Source: Liolophura sinensis
Taxonomy: Eukaryota > Mollusca > Polyplacophora > Chitonida > Chitonidae
Reading direction: 5' to 3'
Assembly (NCBI RefSeq): GCF_032854445.1
Contig: NC_088296.1
Span: 17,473,485 to 17,537,484 of the forward strand
Length of the DNA stretch: 64,000 nucleotides
Both the position numbers and the translations under genes were made by a program. Shown here piece after piece: positions 1 through 12,209 of the stretch (position 1 is the first letter of the stretch; every line of letters begins with the position of its first letter). The notes under the pieces are model-generated. The model saw only the letters and a program-made list of their open reading frames with translations, had not been told where the DNA came from and made no database searches.

Positions 1-485
1 CCACCAGAAAATAAAATGCATACATGAACCCACACAGTATGAAACATGAATTTTAAAAAGCGTAAGTTTTTGTCTTTGTAATGTCACATATTAACCGAGA
101 CATTGAAGTAGGTCAAATTTCACACACTGAGAAAAATTGAGAGTGCCACCATGTTATCAATTTTGACCAATCAGATGCCGATTATCTCTATAATCCCAGT
201 GCGCAGCTGTTTCTGCTTATGTCAAGCATCCCCTGGATTGTCCTTAACTACATGTGCATTGGGGTATGAGGGATGTGAATTCAACATGGTCTCATAGCAA
301 TTTTAGATTAAAATTTGATTTATTGAGATTAACCAATAAGAAAATATGACTGTGACCTTTAGGGCAACCACTCTTCCTGAATACTGCAAAGGGTATATTT
401 AACGTTGTCTTTTCTTTTCTAAAACTATGAATCATCAAACATTATCACCCCTGTAACATGCATGTCTGAAGGAGTTTTAACTCAC
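1..485 (-). other. ADAM10-like intron 3, partial
   Basis: Starts with the exon 3 donor at 485. No further exon, SINE or tandem array was seen. Confidence 0.6.
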
Positions 486-604
486 CGGCTAAATACCCTG
501 AGTATATAAATGATGTGTCCACTGGGGTCGCCTTTCCGTTAAACTCCATCACATGATCAGACGTAAATAATGTCCTGTCTGGCTGCAGACGAAGTTTGAA
601 TTTT
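486..604 (-). CDS. ADAM10: ADAM10-like exon 3 (prodomain)
   Basis: Acceptor TTGGACAG ends at 605 and donor GCCG|GTGAGT begins at 485. It encodes KFKLRLQPDRTLFTSDHV, then a short loop, then DTSFIYSGYLAG, and ends in phase 1. This matches the beta-rich prodomain segment of ADAM10. The next exon was not found between bases 1 and 480 and must lie left of the window. Confidence 0.85.
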
Positions 605-2663
605 CTGTCCAAAATAAAAGAGACAGTCAAAGTCAAATCAGTAAACCGCAACCACATTTAACACTTCAGACGGTTTTCAAGTTAAGACAGCAGAGTTCCA
701 AGTCTGATTTCTCACCAGGTTTATTAGTGATGTTAAAACAAGTATTCAGTTTTATCTGGTCTTATGACGAAGTTTTCATTTTTTTTTTTCCATCAGGACT
801 GAAGTTACGGCTTGCTGTTTAAAGTCTGTCTCAGGCATTTATGAATAAGCAATGTAAATGTACAAGACTTACTTTCCCAATGCTTTAAATTCCAGGTGCA
901 GTGTTTGGTCAGAGGACCGTTTGGCTCGCAGGTGCTTGCCATGCATATCGTCCCGGTCATAATGAAGGGGTTCGTAATGACGAACATAGTCGTCCAAAAC
1001 TCGTCGGCCTGAAAAACACAAAGGTGTTTTAAAGTTTATCTGGAAGGTACATGTTCAGTTTCCTATTAAAAATGCATTAAGTTTCAGCAACAGATGCAAT
1101 ATTTTATGACATTTGTTGCCTCTAAAAAAGGCAATACTTGGGTCAAAACTACGTGTAGATGATTTACCATCTACTGGCATTTTCTCGTAATAAACCTACA
1201 TGTGTAGATGATTTACCATGAACAGGCATTTTCTCGTATTAAAACTACATGTGTAGATGATTTACCGTATGTACAGGCATTTTTTTAGTAATAAACCTAC
1301 ATGTGTAGATGATTTACAATGTACAGGCATTTTTTTAGTAATAAACCTACATGTGTAGATGATTTACCATGTACTGGCATTTTCTCGTATTAAAACTACA
1401 TGCGTAGATGATTTACCATGTACAGGCATTTTCTTGTATTAAAACTACATGTGTAGATGATTTACCATGAACAGGCATTTTCTTGTATTAAAATTACATG
1501 CGTAGATGATTTACCATGTACAGGCATTTTCTTGTAATAAACCTACATGTGTAGATGATTTACCACGTACTGGCATTTTCTCGTAATAAACCTACATGTG
1601 TAGATGATTTACCATGTACTGGCATTTTCTCATATTAAAACTACATGTGCAGATGATTTACCATGTAACTGGCATTTTCTCATAATAAAACTACATGTGT
1701 AGATGATTTACAATGTACTGGCATTTTCTCATAATAAACCTACAAGTGTAGATGATTTACCACGTACTGGCATTTTCTCGTAATAAACCTACATGTGTAG
1801 ATGATTTACCATGTACTGGCATTTTCTCATAATAAAACTACATGTGTAGATGATTTACAATGTACTGGCATTTTCTCATAATAAACCTACAAGTGTAGAT
1901 GATTTACCACGTACTGGCATTTTCTCGTAATAAAACTACATGTGTAGATGATTTACCATGTACAGGCATTTTCTCATATTACACAATACTGTACTAAGAT
2001 ACTAATATATAGTTTGCCTCCCACTACCTTACTTCTCCTGCTGGTTGGAACAGTTGCAGGGGTAGTTGCAGAGACATCTGTGGGGACAGTTGCAGGGACA
2101 GTTGTGGGAACAGTTGAGGGAACAGCTGTGGGAACAGTTGCGGGAACAGCTGTGGGGACAGTTGCAGGGACAGCTGTGGGGACAGTTGCGAGGACAGTTG
2201 CAGGGGCAGATGCAGAGACAGTTAAGGGATAGTTGCAGGGGCAGTTAAGGGGACAGTTGCAGGGGCAGTTAGGGGAGAGTTGTAGAGGCAGTTGCAGGGG
2301 CAGTTGCAGGGACAGCTGTGGGGACAGTTGCAGGGACAGCTGTGGGGACAGTTGCAGGGACAGTTGCGGGGACAGTTGCAGGGGCAGTTGCAGGACAGTT
2401 AAGGGGATAGCTGCAGGGGGCAGGTTAAGGGGGACAGTTGCAGGGGCAGTTAACGGGACATCTGTGGGGACAGTTACAGGGACAGTTTCGGGGACAGTTG
2501 TGGGGAAAGTTGCAGGGGACAGTTGCGGGGCAGTTGCGAGAAAAGTTACGGGGACAGTTGCGGGAACAGCACGCTTGGTTGTGTTATTGCTGTTTGTATG
2601 TAGGAATGTGTATAGCTTCTCTTTTCAAACTACAAGGTGCTTTATCTTGTTTTATATATATAT

Positions 2664-2727
<64 letters not shown>

Positions 2728-5700
2728 AATCGATGGATTTTTTGATTGGGCTCGATTGGGCAGTTCATGTTTCCTATATATTTGTTTTCTCTGATGAAGG
2801 CCTTTGTGAAGAACAGTTTCATTGTAAGTTAACCGAGCTACCTTGGATAAATAAAGATATTATTACATATTGTACAAGTTTATTTGCTGGTTGAACTGAA
2901 TGTACAGTATAGCAGATCAAAAGTACAGATCACAGTGACAGCCCCACATGTAAATCATGGTACAGGCTAGTGCACAAGTACATTACTTGTAAAGATATTA
3001 TTACATATTGTACAAGTTTATTTGCTTGCTGAACTGAATGTACAGTATAGCAGATCAAAAGTACAGATCACAGTGACAGCCCACATGTAAATCGTGGTAC
3101 GGCTAGTGCACAAGTACATTACTTGTAAAGATATTATTACATATTACACAAGTTTATTTGCTGGTTGAACTGAATGTACAGCATAGCAGATCAAAAGTAC
3201 AGATCACAATGACAGTCCACATGTAAATCATGGTACGGGCTAGTGCACAAGTACATTACTTGTAAAGATATTATTACATATTACACAAGTTTATTTGCTG
3301 GTTGAACTGAATGTACAGTATAGCAGATCAAAAGTACAGATCACAGTGACAGTCCACATGTAAATCGTGTTACAGGCTAGTGTACAACTGTGAATTGGGC
3401 TCACCCTGCATCACTTGATTATCAAACACACATATGTAAGTACAAAACAAAACAAAACACATGTTCTAATGTGTCAGAGATTATGATACATGCTCGTCCT
3501 ATTTTGAACAGGTGAGCTATTTCTGGAGCTCTATACATAAAATAATACGTCCATTATTCATGCATTCATTAATAGCACCGCAAACTGAATTGATTTATAA
3601 TTTGTACACAGCAGAACAACCGTTGTTTTGTGTTCATCTGACCGCCACAAGCAAATGTACGCAACTGTAGTATCAACATAGGGAATATCAATATACATGT
3701 ATTATGTACATGTAGTATCAACATTGGGAATATCACTATACATGTATATGCACATGTAGTATCAACATAGGGAACATCAATATACATGTATATGCACATG
3801 TAGTATCAACATTGGCAATATCAATATACATGTATATGCACATGCAGTATCAACACTGGGAACATCAATATACATGTATATGCACATGTAGTATCAACAT
3901 AGGGAACATCAATATACATGTATATGCCACATGTAGTATCAACATTGGGAACATCAATATACATGTATATGTACATGTAGTATCAACATAGGGAACATCA
4001 ATATACATGTATATGCACATGTAGTATCAACATTGGGAACATCAATATACATGTATATGCACATGCAGTATCAACATTGGAAATATCAATATACATGTAT
4101 ATGCACATGCAGTATCAACATTGGAAATATCAATATACATGTATATGCCACATGCAGTATCAACATTGGAAACATCAATATACATGTATATGCACACGTA
4201 GTATCAACATTGGGAATAGAAACATGCAAGTACATGTCAAAGGTGCCAATCGTACATGTATACCCTTTTTCCTCAACCGTTTTGCACATGAACAAGCAAC
4301 TTTAAGTGCAATTTATACACATTTTTAAACTGATTTTGAGGGCATAACTGGATTGGCCAATTTCAGGGCTTCATAATAGTGTAATTTTAACATATTACAC
4401 AGAATAGTGTCTTCAGAATATGCTTGAATATTCTTGCAAACATGTGAAAACGTTAAAGAATTACAATACATGCTGTATCAACATCATAAATGTAAACATA
4501 CATGTAGTATCAACAATGTAAAACGTAAATATACATGTACATTGTACAACATCAATATTGTAAATGTAAATATGCATGTATGTGGCATTGATAAATTACC
4601 ATTGTAATGCAAATGTACATGTATCAACAAATCATAAATGAAGCATCAACACCACAAATGTAAACATACAATATATACGTCTACATGTGTCTATGTAAGA
4701 TGTAGACTCAATAGCATCAGTGCACAACTTGATACAAGTAAAGCATCAACAAACTGTAAATGTAGCATATGGAATTAGATGTACCCTTTTCACGTTCCCA
4801 AAAATAATAGCAAAACTTTGGCCATGAGAGTTCAACATGATGAAAGTCACATTCAGCATGTGATCAACAATTGGAAGATGATTTCCTATAGCAAAAATTT
4901 AACTTTCAGCACCTCGCAAATGCATTTTTGGGAGCAAATTTTTACGGCATAGCAAGCAGTTAGCTAGACTTAATACTAACCAATGGCAGACCACAAATCA
5001 CGCTAATCATCGCCTCATATCAACAATGGCTATATTTATTTATTTATTTGATTGGTGTTTTAAACCGTACTAAAGAATATTTAACTTATGGTGGGAGAAA
5101 ACCGGGTAGAGCCCACAGGAAATCCATGACCATCCCCAGGTTGCTGCAAGACCTTCCCAATTACGGCCGGAGCAGAAGCCAGCATGAGCTGGACTTGAAC
5201 TCACAGCAACCGCAAACAATGGTTATACATGCTCTGTATTTCTGCCAGCATTAAACATACAAGATTTGTAATAACATCCCGTCCTCTTTAATTGGGTAAC
5301 CCTACTCCCTTCAGTTTGCCTTCTGCAACCCACATCACAGCACCTAATTGTTGTGTGCGAATAAATACTGATTTGTTCACTGCTTGATTAATTTGCCTTC
5401 TAAGCTAGGCCGTACAATGCAGCACAAACTTTCTGATCGATTTTCCACACTCTGTTTATTGATTTTCTTCAGGCAACAATGAAATAGCAGCCTTTTTGTC
5501 AGAATGAGTGTATCAGAGAGGGTGGATTTTGTATCTCAGAAATGGGCAAAAGACATTTTTTATTCCAGTGCTCCATTTTTTTTTTTTTTAATCTTTTCTC
5601 ACTTTCCAGTATCTGTGTGTGTGTGACAAACCGAGACCCACTGGGTGAATTTCCTTTTTCAGAATCCTTGGCTGATATCTTTCTGTGCACTACGTGATCC

Positions 5701-8700
5701 CGTTACTTCATACAAAACTTACACATACAGCTTTGTGTATTTTTCGCCAATTCTAAGAAATCACAGTCCAGTAGCAACACCCGCCACAATTATACATGTA
5801 GTAACTGTGCATGTAATATGGCCAAGATGACAGATGCGGCCACCAGTGGCAAACGATCCCATCAAGATGGCTGTAGGGAGTAGATCAGAATCTGCCTGTG
5901 ATGCCGTAGGTTGGTCAGAAAATGGGCATGCACATAATATGCATGTCAGTCAGATGTATCCCCTAAAGATCTGTTTATTTTACGACTTCTACGCACAGAA
6001 CAGGAGCTTAATTCTTTCTACACAATATTAGCATGGGGTCGTTCACGGGCAAAAATTACACTTTTGCCCTAAAAATGCTTAATCCTACCAATATAGTTCA
6101 TGTACAAAAACCAAATTAAAAAGCTGCAGCCCGGTTTCCTCCCACCATAATGCTGGCCACCGCTGTATAAGTGAAATATTCTTGAGTACGGCGTAAAACA
6201 CCAATCAAATAAATAGATGCCTCATTTAAAAAGCTGCATAAATTGCATGGAAAGTTGCTCGTTTATATGCGCACAGATTGAGGAATTAAGGTATAAGAGG
6301 TAATAGGTCAATGGCATGTACACCTTGGCTACAGCTGAAGATGGTCAAGGAAGTTTTTAAAGTGACCTTTGTTCAGACACCCATCAACAGAACTTTCTTT
6401 CAGGTCTAAAATTTGTCCATATTATCAATAGTTAACAATTTTTCAGTTACATTTTTTAGAAAATTCACACTATCTGACTATCTGCATTTTAAATGGTAAT
6501 TTGTATTGTTTTAATGTGATTGGATGTTAAATGTGTCGACAACAGAGCGTTCTAAGGAATTATAGACCAATGACGTCTAATAAAATGCAATCAACATCAC
6601 ATATTATTATATTATAATTTTTTTTTTACCTAATTCTGCTAAAGCCATGGTGCTAGGGGGCATGTAAATTGCTGCTATTTATGCCTTTACATGAACAGTT
6701 ACAATAAAACCTTGACTCAGGTATACTGACCAGAGGCTGTATTTCACCTGTTACGTGTGACCATTTGCCAGCTATCACTCTTTAATTGTTTTTTATTACT
6801 ACACATACATGTATATAGGTGTGAATCTGCAATCAAATTATAAACTTTCTGAACTCAGGATATACATGTGTGAAATTGCAATCAAATTATAAACTTTCTG
6901 AACTCTGGATATACAGGTGTGAATCTGCAATCAAATTATAAACTTTCTGAACTCTGGATATACAGGTGTGAATCTGCAATCAAATTATAACCTTTCTGAA
7001 TTCAGGATTAACAGTATCATGTAAAGTCATCAAAACAAAATAAAAAAATAAAAAAGCTCTCAAAAACTGCATGATTGCTGCCAGTAATCAATAATCAGCA
7101 AAGGGCTATTATACATGCAACTTTGGAAGGAAATATTTAACTTGTGAATTATAAGTGAAGCCTGGCTTCTTCAGTATGACACATACATGTTGACACACGA
7201 TATCAATCTCACTAACACACAATATCAACCGGTTATCGGATGTCAGGGGAAATCGTGACGATGTATATTGACAGTGTACACTCCTCCTCCCAAATGTGTC
7301 CTTAATTCTGTTTGCAAAGTCATCACCGAGCCGGTATAGAAAGATTGACACGCACATATAACAGAGGTCCCACAGGTACAATGGGCCGGGGTACAACACT
7401 GACGCCCTATCATCCAGCTAAGAATCAAGCTTATACTGTACAACAGCGCAAATGATGCCCTAATTTAACGACTCTATCGCAGCCTACAACATTCTGATCT
7501 TTGTTACATGTTACATGTATATAGGGCTTACAAGTCCATTGTAATATGTTACCAATGCATGACCTGAGAGCTAAAAACAAAGCTGATGTATTTCATATTT
7601 TGAGTGATGTGTGTATGAAATTTAAATTATACAGTACATGTATATATAGCACATGCTCTAATTCCTCAACCTTTCCACATATGAAAGAGCGATTTTCAAT
7701 TTATGTAGCTTTATAATTTGATTTTGGAGACAAAACTAAATTAGTCGGATTGAGCGATTTCAGGGCTTCACAAAAAGTATAATTTTATCAGTCTACACAG
7801 TAATATAGTAATCGAAAAGTTAAATTCACAGTCTCTGGCATAAAGTATTGAAGAGGATCATAACTATTAAATCTTGCCTGATTCTGAAGTTCAGTTCATC
7901 TAAGAAAATATTTTACAGTTTGTTTGTTTGATTGGTGTTCTAATCACAAACTGCATATTAAACAATATTTCTCTTACATATTTATTTATTTATTTGATTG
8001 GTGTTTCACACCGTATTCAAGAATATTTCACAGTAAACAGCATTATGGTAGGAGGGAACTGCTTGGTGGAAACCCCCAGCCATCCGCAGATTGCCGGCAG
8101 ATCTCCCCATGTACAGTCAGAGACGGAGGCCTGGAAATGAACTTATAGGGATCCCATTGGTGGGAGACTCATGGGCCAGAACCCTGCACTGACATGCTAA
8201 CAACCTCGACCACAGGAGCCCCCTTCACATACATGGAAACAGAATTCACCTCCACATTCAAAAGCTCGGTAAAAAGGGTTGTTTTTGCCACTGAAATTTG
8301 TTTTTTTCTTTCTTGAAAACACCATATGGAGGGATAACCTATTGGCATGATTGGAAAAACTTTTGTTAATATTTGTGACTTTATTTGTTCCTCAAATACA
8401 TTGCTTTTGAAATTTTATTTCACTTACGGTACCCTAATTCCTCAACATGTTCGACCACAGAGCATAATTTGACATTTTAGAGGAATGTTACAATGTGTCT
8501 GATGTGAACTGGTAATTACACGAGTCCTGTGAAGTTCATATCTGTCATAAAACATTTTAGTCTTCTTATATTATCAATTATGATTTCATACTGCATCTGA
8601 GTTTCTAATCCGAGCAAACTGACAGTTCATTAAGGAATATTCGGATACGCCTGTTGGAGACGGTTCAGGTGTTCATGGGACCCAGTCTATAAATGACGAG

Positions 8701-11700
8701 GTAAATGGCCGTTGTGTTGAACTCACTAGCGACATGGCCTAGAGGAATTTTACGCGTGAAACGATACTTTATTGGATTATCATTACGAAATTTTGTGTGG
8801 TGATTGGAAGGGGGAGCTGTTACGATGGGGATTTGGTTCAGCTACTGGTATTAAGTGGAGTGGTTATTCCGTCTGCCACGGGTGTCCAACCATTTAAACA
8901 TCGTTGTTGGTCTCTGACTGTACATGTAGGTTGAGTAGCCATGAATATGGCGTATCCAAATACACTGTATTCCTCAAAGAACAATCAGTGTACTCAGACT
9001 ACAAACGTACTAAGTTTATACCTTTACTCATGGAATTTGCTGAGGGTTAAGGGTATATTGAAGAAAACCAGTAGCAGATATAGGTATATGTAACCTAGCA
9101 TTGCTTACAACTGCTTCTGTCACCTAATGGTTAGAGCCTCAAAGAGAAGTCGGGAGACCCCGAGACCCCAAGACCCCTAAGTTTACACCTTTACTGATGG
9201 AATTTGTTGAGGGTTTAAGGTATATTAAAGTAAACCAGTAGTAGATACCAGTCCATGTAACCTAGCATTACTTACGACTACTTCTGTCACCTACCGGTTA
9301 GAGCGTCAAAGAGAAGTCGGGAGACCCCGGGACCCCTAAATTTATACCTTTACTGACGGAATTTGTTGAGGGTTTAAGGTATATTAAAGTAAACTAGTAG
9401 CAGATATAGGTACATGTAACCTAGCATTGTTTATGACTACTTCTGTCACCTAACGGTTAAAGCGTCAAAGAGAAGTCGGGAGACCCCGGGACCCCTAAAT
9501 TTATACCTTTGCTGATGGAATTTTTGGAGGGTTTAAGGTATATTAAAGTAAAGCAGTAGCAGATATAGGTACATGTAACCTAGCATTGTTTATGACTACT
9601 TCTGTCACCTAATGGTTAGAGCGTCAAAGAGAAGTCGGGAGACCCCGGGACCCCTAAGTTTACACCTTTACTGATGGAATTTGTTGAGGGTTTAAGGTAT
9701 ATTAAAGTAAACCAGTAGTAGATACCAGTCCATGTAACCTAGCATTACTTACGACTACTTCTGTCACCTACCGGTTAGAGCGTCAAAGAGAAGTCGGGAG
9801 ACCCCGGGACCCCTAAATTTATACCTTTACTGACGGAATTTGTTGAGGGTTTAAGGTATATTAAAGTATACTAATAGCAGATATAGGTACATGTAACCTA
9901 GCATTGTTTATGACTACTTCTGTCACCTAACGGTTAAAGCGTCAAAGAGAAGTCGGGAGACCCCGGGACCCCTAAGTTTACACCTTTACTGATGGAATTT
10001 GTTGAGGGTTTAAGGTATATTAAAGTAAACCAGTAGTAGATATCAGTCCATGTAACCTAGCATTACTTACGACTACTTCTGTCACCTAACGGTTAGAGCG
10101 TCAAAGAGAAGTCGGGAGACCCTGGGACCCCTAAATTTATACCTTTACTGATGGAATTTGTTGAGGGTTTAAGGTATATTAAAGTAAACCAGTAGCAGAT
10201 ACCAGTCCATGTAACCTAGCATTGCTTATGACTACTTCTCTTACCTAGTGGTTAAAGCGTCAAAGAGAAGTCGGGAGACCCCGGGACCCCTAAGTTTATA
10301 CCTTTACTGATGGAATTTGTTGAGGGTTTAAGGTATATTAAAGTAAAACCAGTAGTAGATATCAGTCCATGTAACCTAGCATTGCTTACGACTACTTCTG
10401 TTACCTAGTGGTTAGAGTGTCAAAGAGAAGTCGGGAGACCTCGGGACGTTAAACCTCTAGCCTACATACATATGACTGTATTGCGAATGTATATGATAAA
10501 GTATGTGTACATGCATGACCCATACATCCAGGAAGCAATCTTACTATTACAGTGTCATGTTCTTATCGTCATAGACACCTTATCTGTCATCAGGTATGAT
10601 CATGTACAGCACATGTAGTACAAAGGCCATATGCAGTTCATTCTGTGTTTCCTGTCTCAAGCTCTTATTTTATCTTATTCTGAGAGTTCTACTTGATACT
10701 AAAAAGGTGTTTTGAAGTTTTCTTTGAAGATAGCACGATAACCAACTGGAAAATTGTCTCCTTATTTTTAGGACAAATGTTAGTAGCGATGAATTTTCTC
10801 TTCTAGTATCCCAATCATGCCAATATGGCTGAAGAGACTCTGTGACAGATCCGTTCGGCTTTCAGTTGCGATCTATTTACCACACACCGTTTCACACCAA
10901 CAAGTCATTTTTAAATGATGTCTGCAGATGTCAACTGTGGCACTTACTTCTCACACAGTACACACCCTATATTCCATTTATACTTCACTCAGTATGGGCA
11001 AGCCAGACCCAAATTCATGACCAGGCAAACTATTTACATTTGACTCTTATTTTCAGGTTGAACGCACATGCGGGAACAACAATTTTGTCAAGACCCATAA
11101 CTGTCATGAAGGCAGATGAATTTGGATCTGGAATGCCCTTGTGGGTGCAGGTGAGCTGACAGGTAAAGAGCCACGGCTTACACCTGCTTTGGGATGCAGA
11201 CATTGTTTAGAAAGGACTTTGTCTCACACTGTTTGGCATGAAATGGAATGTAATTATAATACTCATAACCAAGAGAGAAGCTGAGAATTATTCACAGTTT
11301 TGAAGTGATGTCATTGCTGCTCTGAACCAATCATAAGCACAGTATAAGTCACGTGACTAGACTACTGGAGATGAAAACAAATCAAATTTAATCCAGGCGA
11401 GATAGGCACTGAATAAGATTTTAGCATGAAAAAGGAAAAATATAGCTTTTAGATAGGAGTTCTTTCTTGAAAAGTAATCAGAATGCGCCTAACCTTCAAA
11501 TATGATAGTCTCAATGTCCCGTAGTACTTACAACTTTAGAAATCTGCAAAAATCGGCAGTACGCCCATTTAGCTTCATGTTATTTATCACCACCTGGCCC
11601 TTGAGAAGAACCAGGATGCCTTATGATAATTATAACCAGAAAGGGTTCCCGTAAAACATCAAAAGCCTGACTCGCTGCAATCAGTAAGATGGCTGACATC

Positions 11701-12209
11701 ATAATCTTGAGTATGATATTAAACCTGTCAGTAAGTAAAGATATCAGTGTGTAAAACTCCAAAGGTTGTTCAATAACTGAAGTGTGGAATTGTATACAAC
11801 TGCTAAAAGGGACAGACGTGTGTGTGTGTGTGTGTGTGTTTGGGAGTGGGGGTGAGGGGGAGGCATCCTGTACATTTTTTCTCTATAACTGACTGACTTA
11901 GTCTTCACGCGGAATCCATTTCTTCATCTTCAATAACTTTCAGTTTCAACGCAGAATGTGAACAGTAAATAGTGATATCACAGATGAAATAATGAAAACT
12001 GAACATGTTCAAGAAAACACCGGTTCTTCTCATCGTAAAACAGAGAGACACGCCTATCAGTTGTCGAGATAACAATCAGTGTTTTTACCACTGATTCACT
12101 TCCATTCTCAGCTTACTTCGTTTGTTTTCAGTGCAGGGGTTGAAAACTTACCCGATACAACAACAACGTCCAGAATAACACATAGTAGCAGGGAAATTTC
12201 GACCCTCAT
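486..12209 (-). CDS. ADAM10: ADAM10/Kuzbanian-like metalloprotease, 5' part (exons 1-3)
   Basis: Three minus-strand exons join in phase: 12209-12152, 1008-873 and 604-486. They encode the first 103 or so residues of an ADAM10-like membrane sheddase, which cleaves Notch and other surface proteins. Seen: a hydrophobic signal peptide starting MRVEISLLLCVILDVVVV, then a prodomain start with DDYVRHYEPLHYD, a dibasic RAKR and KFKLRLQPDRTLF, then DTSFIYSGYLAGE. Human ADAM10 has IRHYEGLSY, RAKR, FNLRMKRDTSLF and DTSHIYTGHIYGE at the same spacing. Phases are 1, 2 and 1 and all sites are GT-AG. The metalloprotease, disintegrin and membrane parts lie left of base 1. Another ADAM is possible, but the order of prodomain motifs favours ADAM10. 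Confidence 0.85.
873..1008 (-). CDS. ADAM10: ADAM10-like exon 2 (prodomain start, RAKR site)
   Basis: Acceptor TTTTTCAG ends at 1009 and donor AAA|GTAAGT begins at 872. The correct frame starts two bases into the exon (Arg-Arg-Val-Leu-Asp-Asp-Tyr) and is not the longest frame. Forty-four full codons include VRHYEPLHYD and the dibasic RAKR, which matches the upstream proprotein-convertase-like site of vertebrate ADAM10 prodomains. Phase 2 at the 3' end. Confidence 0.85.
1146..1980. repeat. 49-50 bp minisatellite, about 17 units
   Basis: Units of the form ACATGTGTAGATGATTTACC followed by ATGTACTGGCATTTTCTCGTAATAA. They differ by A/C and T/C changes and occasional single-base gaps. The array ends about 140 bp upstream of ADAM10-like exon 2 in the transcribed sense. 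Confidence 0.95.
2046..2572. repeat. 12/24-bp purine-rich minisatellite
   Basis: Repeats of GGGACAGTTGCA and variants (AGCTGTGG, GGCAGTTGCAGG), so a 12-bp core with 24-bp higher units. It is open in several frames, giving spurious repetitive proteins. Confidence 0.95.
2653..2727. repeat. (AT)n microsatellite
   Basis: Nearly pure alternating TA, interrupted by a few TAA and TTT steps. Confidence 0.97.
2852..3385. repeat. 137-bp tandem repeat, four units
   Basis: Units begin near 2852, 2991, 3127 and 3264 with AAAGATATTATTACATATT and contain CAGATCAAAAGTACAGATCA. The copies are highly similar, which suggests recent amplification. Confidence 0.95.
3665..4215. repeat. 45-bp tandem repeat, about 12 units
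   Basis: Units contain GTAGTATCAACATTGGGAAC, then ATCAATATACATGTATATGC. The array is open in more than one frame on both strands, which explains the repetitive short ORFs there. Weaker related sequence continues to about 4640. Confidence 0.95.
4262..4470. mobile_element. Inverted-repeat element (CCTAATTCC family), diverged copy
   Basis: Left end TTCCTCAACCGTTTTGCACATG, then a body with GGATTGGCCAATTTCAGGGC and a right end ACATGTGAAAACGTTAAAGAATTA. It matches the family described at 36955-37184. No coding capacity. Confidence 0.7.
5030..5215 (-). mobile_element. tRNA-derived SINE, minus orientation
   Basis: (TTTA)n, then TTTGATTGGTGTTTTAAACC and GGTGGGAGAAAACCGGG, then CAGCATGAGCTGGACTTGAA. 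It ends inside the tRNA-like head. Same family as the full copy at 25648-25919. Confidence 0.9.
6128..6217 (+). mobile_element. SINE tail fragment
   Basis: Only the 3' part remains: CCCGGTTTCCTCCCACCATA, TATTCTTGAGTACGGCGTAA and an AAATAAATA tail. It is followed at 6230-6296 by the right end of a CCTAATTCC-family inverted-repeat element. Confidence 0.88.
6816..7010. repeat. 50-bp tandem repeat, four units
   Basis: GTGTGAATCTGCAATCAAAT, then TATAAACTTTCTGAACTCTGG, repeated four times with few changes. Confidence 0.95.
7658..7830. mobile_element. Inverted-repeat element (CCTAATTCC family)
   Basis: Begins TAATTCCTCAACCTTTCCAC and contains TTGGAGACAAAACTAAATTA and TTCAGGGCTTCACAAAAAGT, both shared with the copies at 4262 and 21757. 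The right end is not clear. A further left-end fragment lies near 8430. Confidence 0.7.
7979..8222 (-). mobile_element. tRNA-derived SINE, nearly full length
   Basis: TTTATTTGATTGGTGTTTCA at the tail end, a diverged body, then a degraded head ending CCACAGGAGCCCC. Clearly the same family as 25648-25919, but older. Confidence 0.85.
9000..10450 (+). repeat. 158-bp satellite, about nine units, with a tRNA-like segment
   Basis: Each unit has CCTTTACTGATGGAATTTG, GGTTTAAGGTATATTAAAGT, CATGTAACCTAGCATT, then CACCTAACGGTTAGAGCGTC and AGTCGGGAGACCCCGGGACC. The GGTTAGAGCGTC part resembles a Pol III A box. Variants are ordered: the pair of units at about 9180-9500 recurs almost exactly at about 9650-9970. 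Confidence 0.95.
12152..12209 (-). CDS. ADAM10: ADAM10-like exon 1 (start codon and signal peptide)
   Basis: ATG at 12209. Nineteen codons plus one base, ending TCG G before a strong GTAAGT donor at 12151. The translation is Leu/Val-rich, as expected for a signal peptide. The single base left over joins the two bases at the start of exon 2 to make Gly20. The start was chosen because it is the first ATG in frame with exon 2 and is followed at once by the hydrophobic stretch. Confidence 0.75.

Larger units (their letters stand above)
1009..12151 (-). other. ADAM10-like intron 1
   Basis: An 11.1 kb intron packed with repeats: a 49-bp array, a 12/24-bp array, an AT microsatellite, a 137-bp array, a 45-bp array, three SINE copies, several inverted-repeat elements and a 158-bp satellite. 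The stretches 4700-5030, 5220-6120, 6300-6815, 7010-7650, 8230-9000 and 10450-11800 show no recognisable gene apart from the orphan exon-like segment at 11057-11150. Confidence 0.6.

Noticed and set aside
805-987. 60-aa minus-strand ORF over ADAM10-like exon 2
   Set aside because: This frame is a shadow. The frame two bases over encodes the conserved prodomain.
2046-2745. Repetitive ORFs up to 170 aa
   Set aside because: They arise from a 12/24-bp minisatellite joined to an AT microsatellite. There is no splice or homology support.
11580-11762. Alternative ADAM10-like first exon with MMSAILLIAASQAF
   Set aside because: It looks like a signal peptide, but no donor gives the phase 1 end needed by exon 2. 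The exon at 12152-12209 fits exactly.
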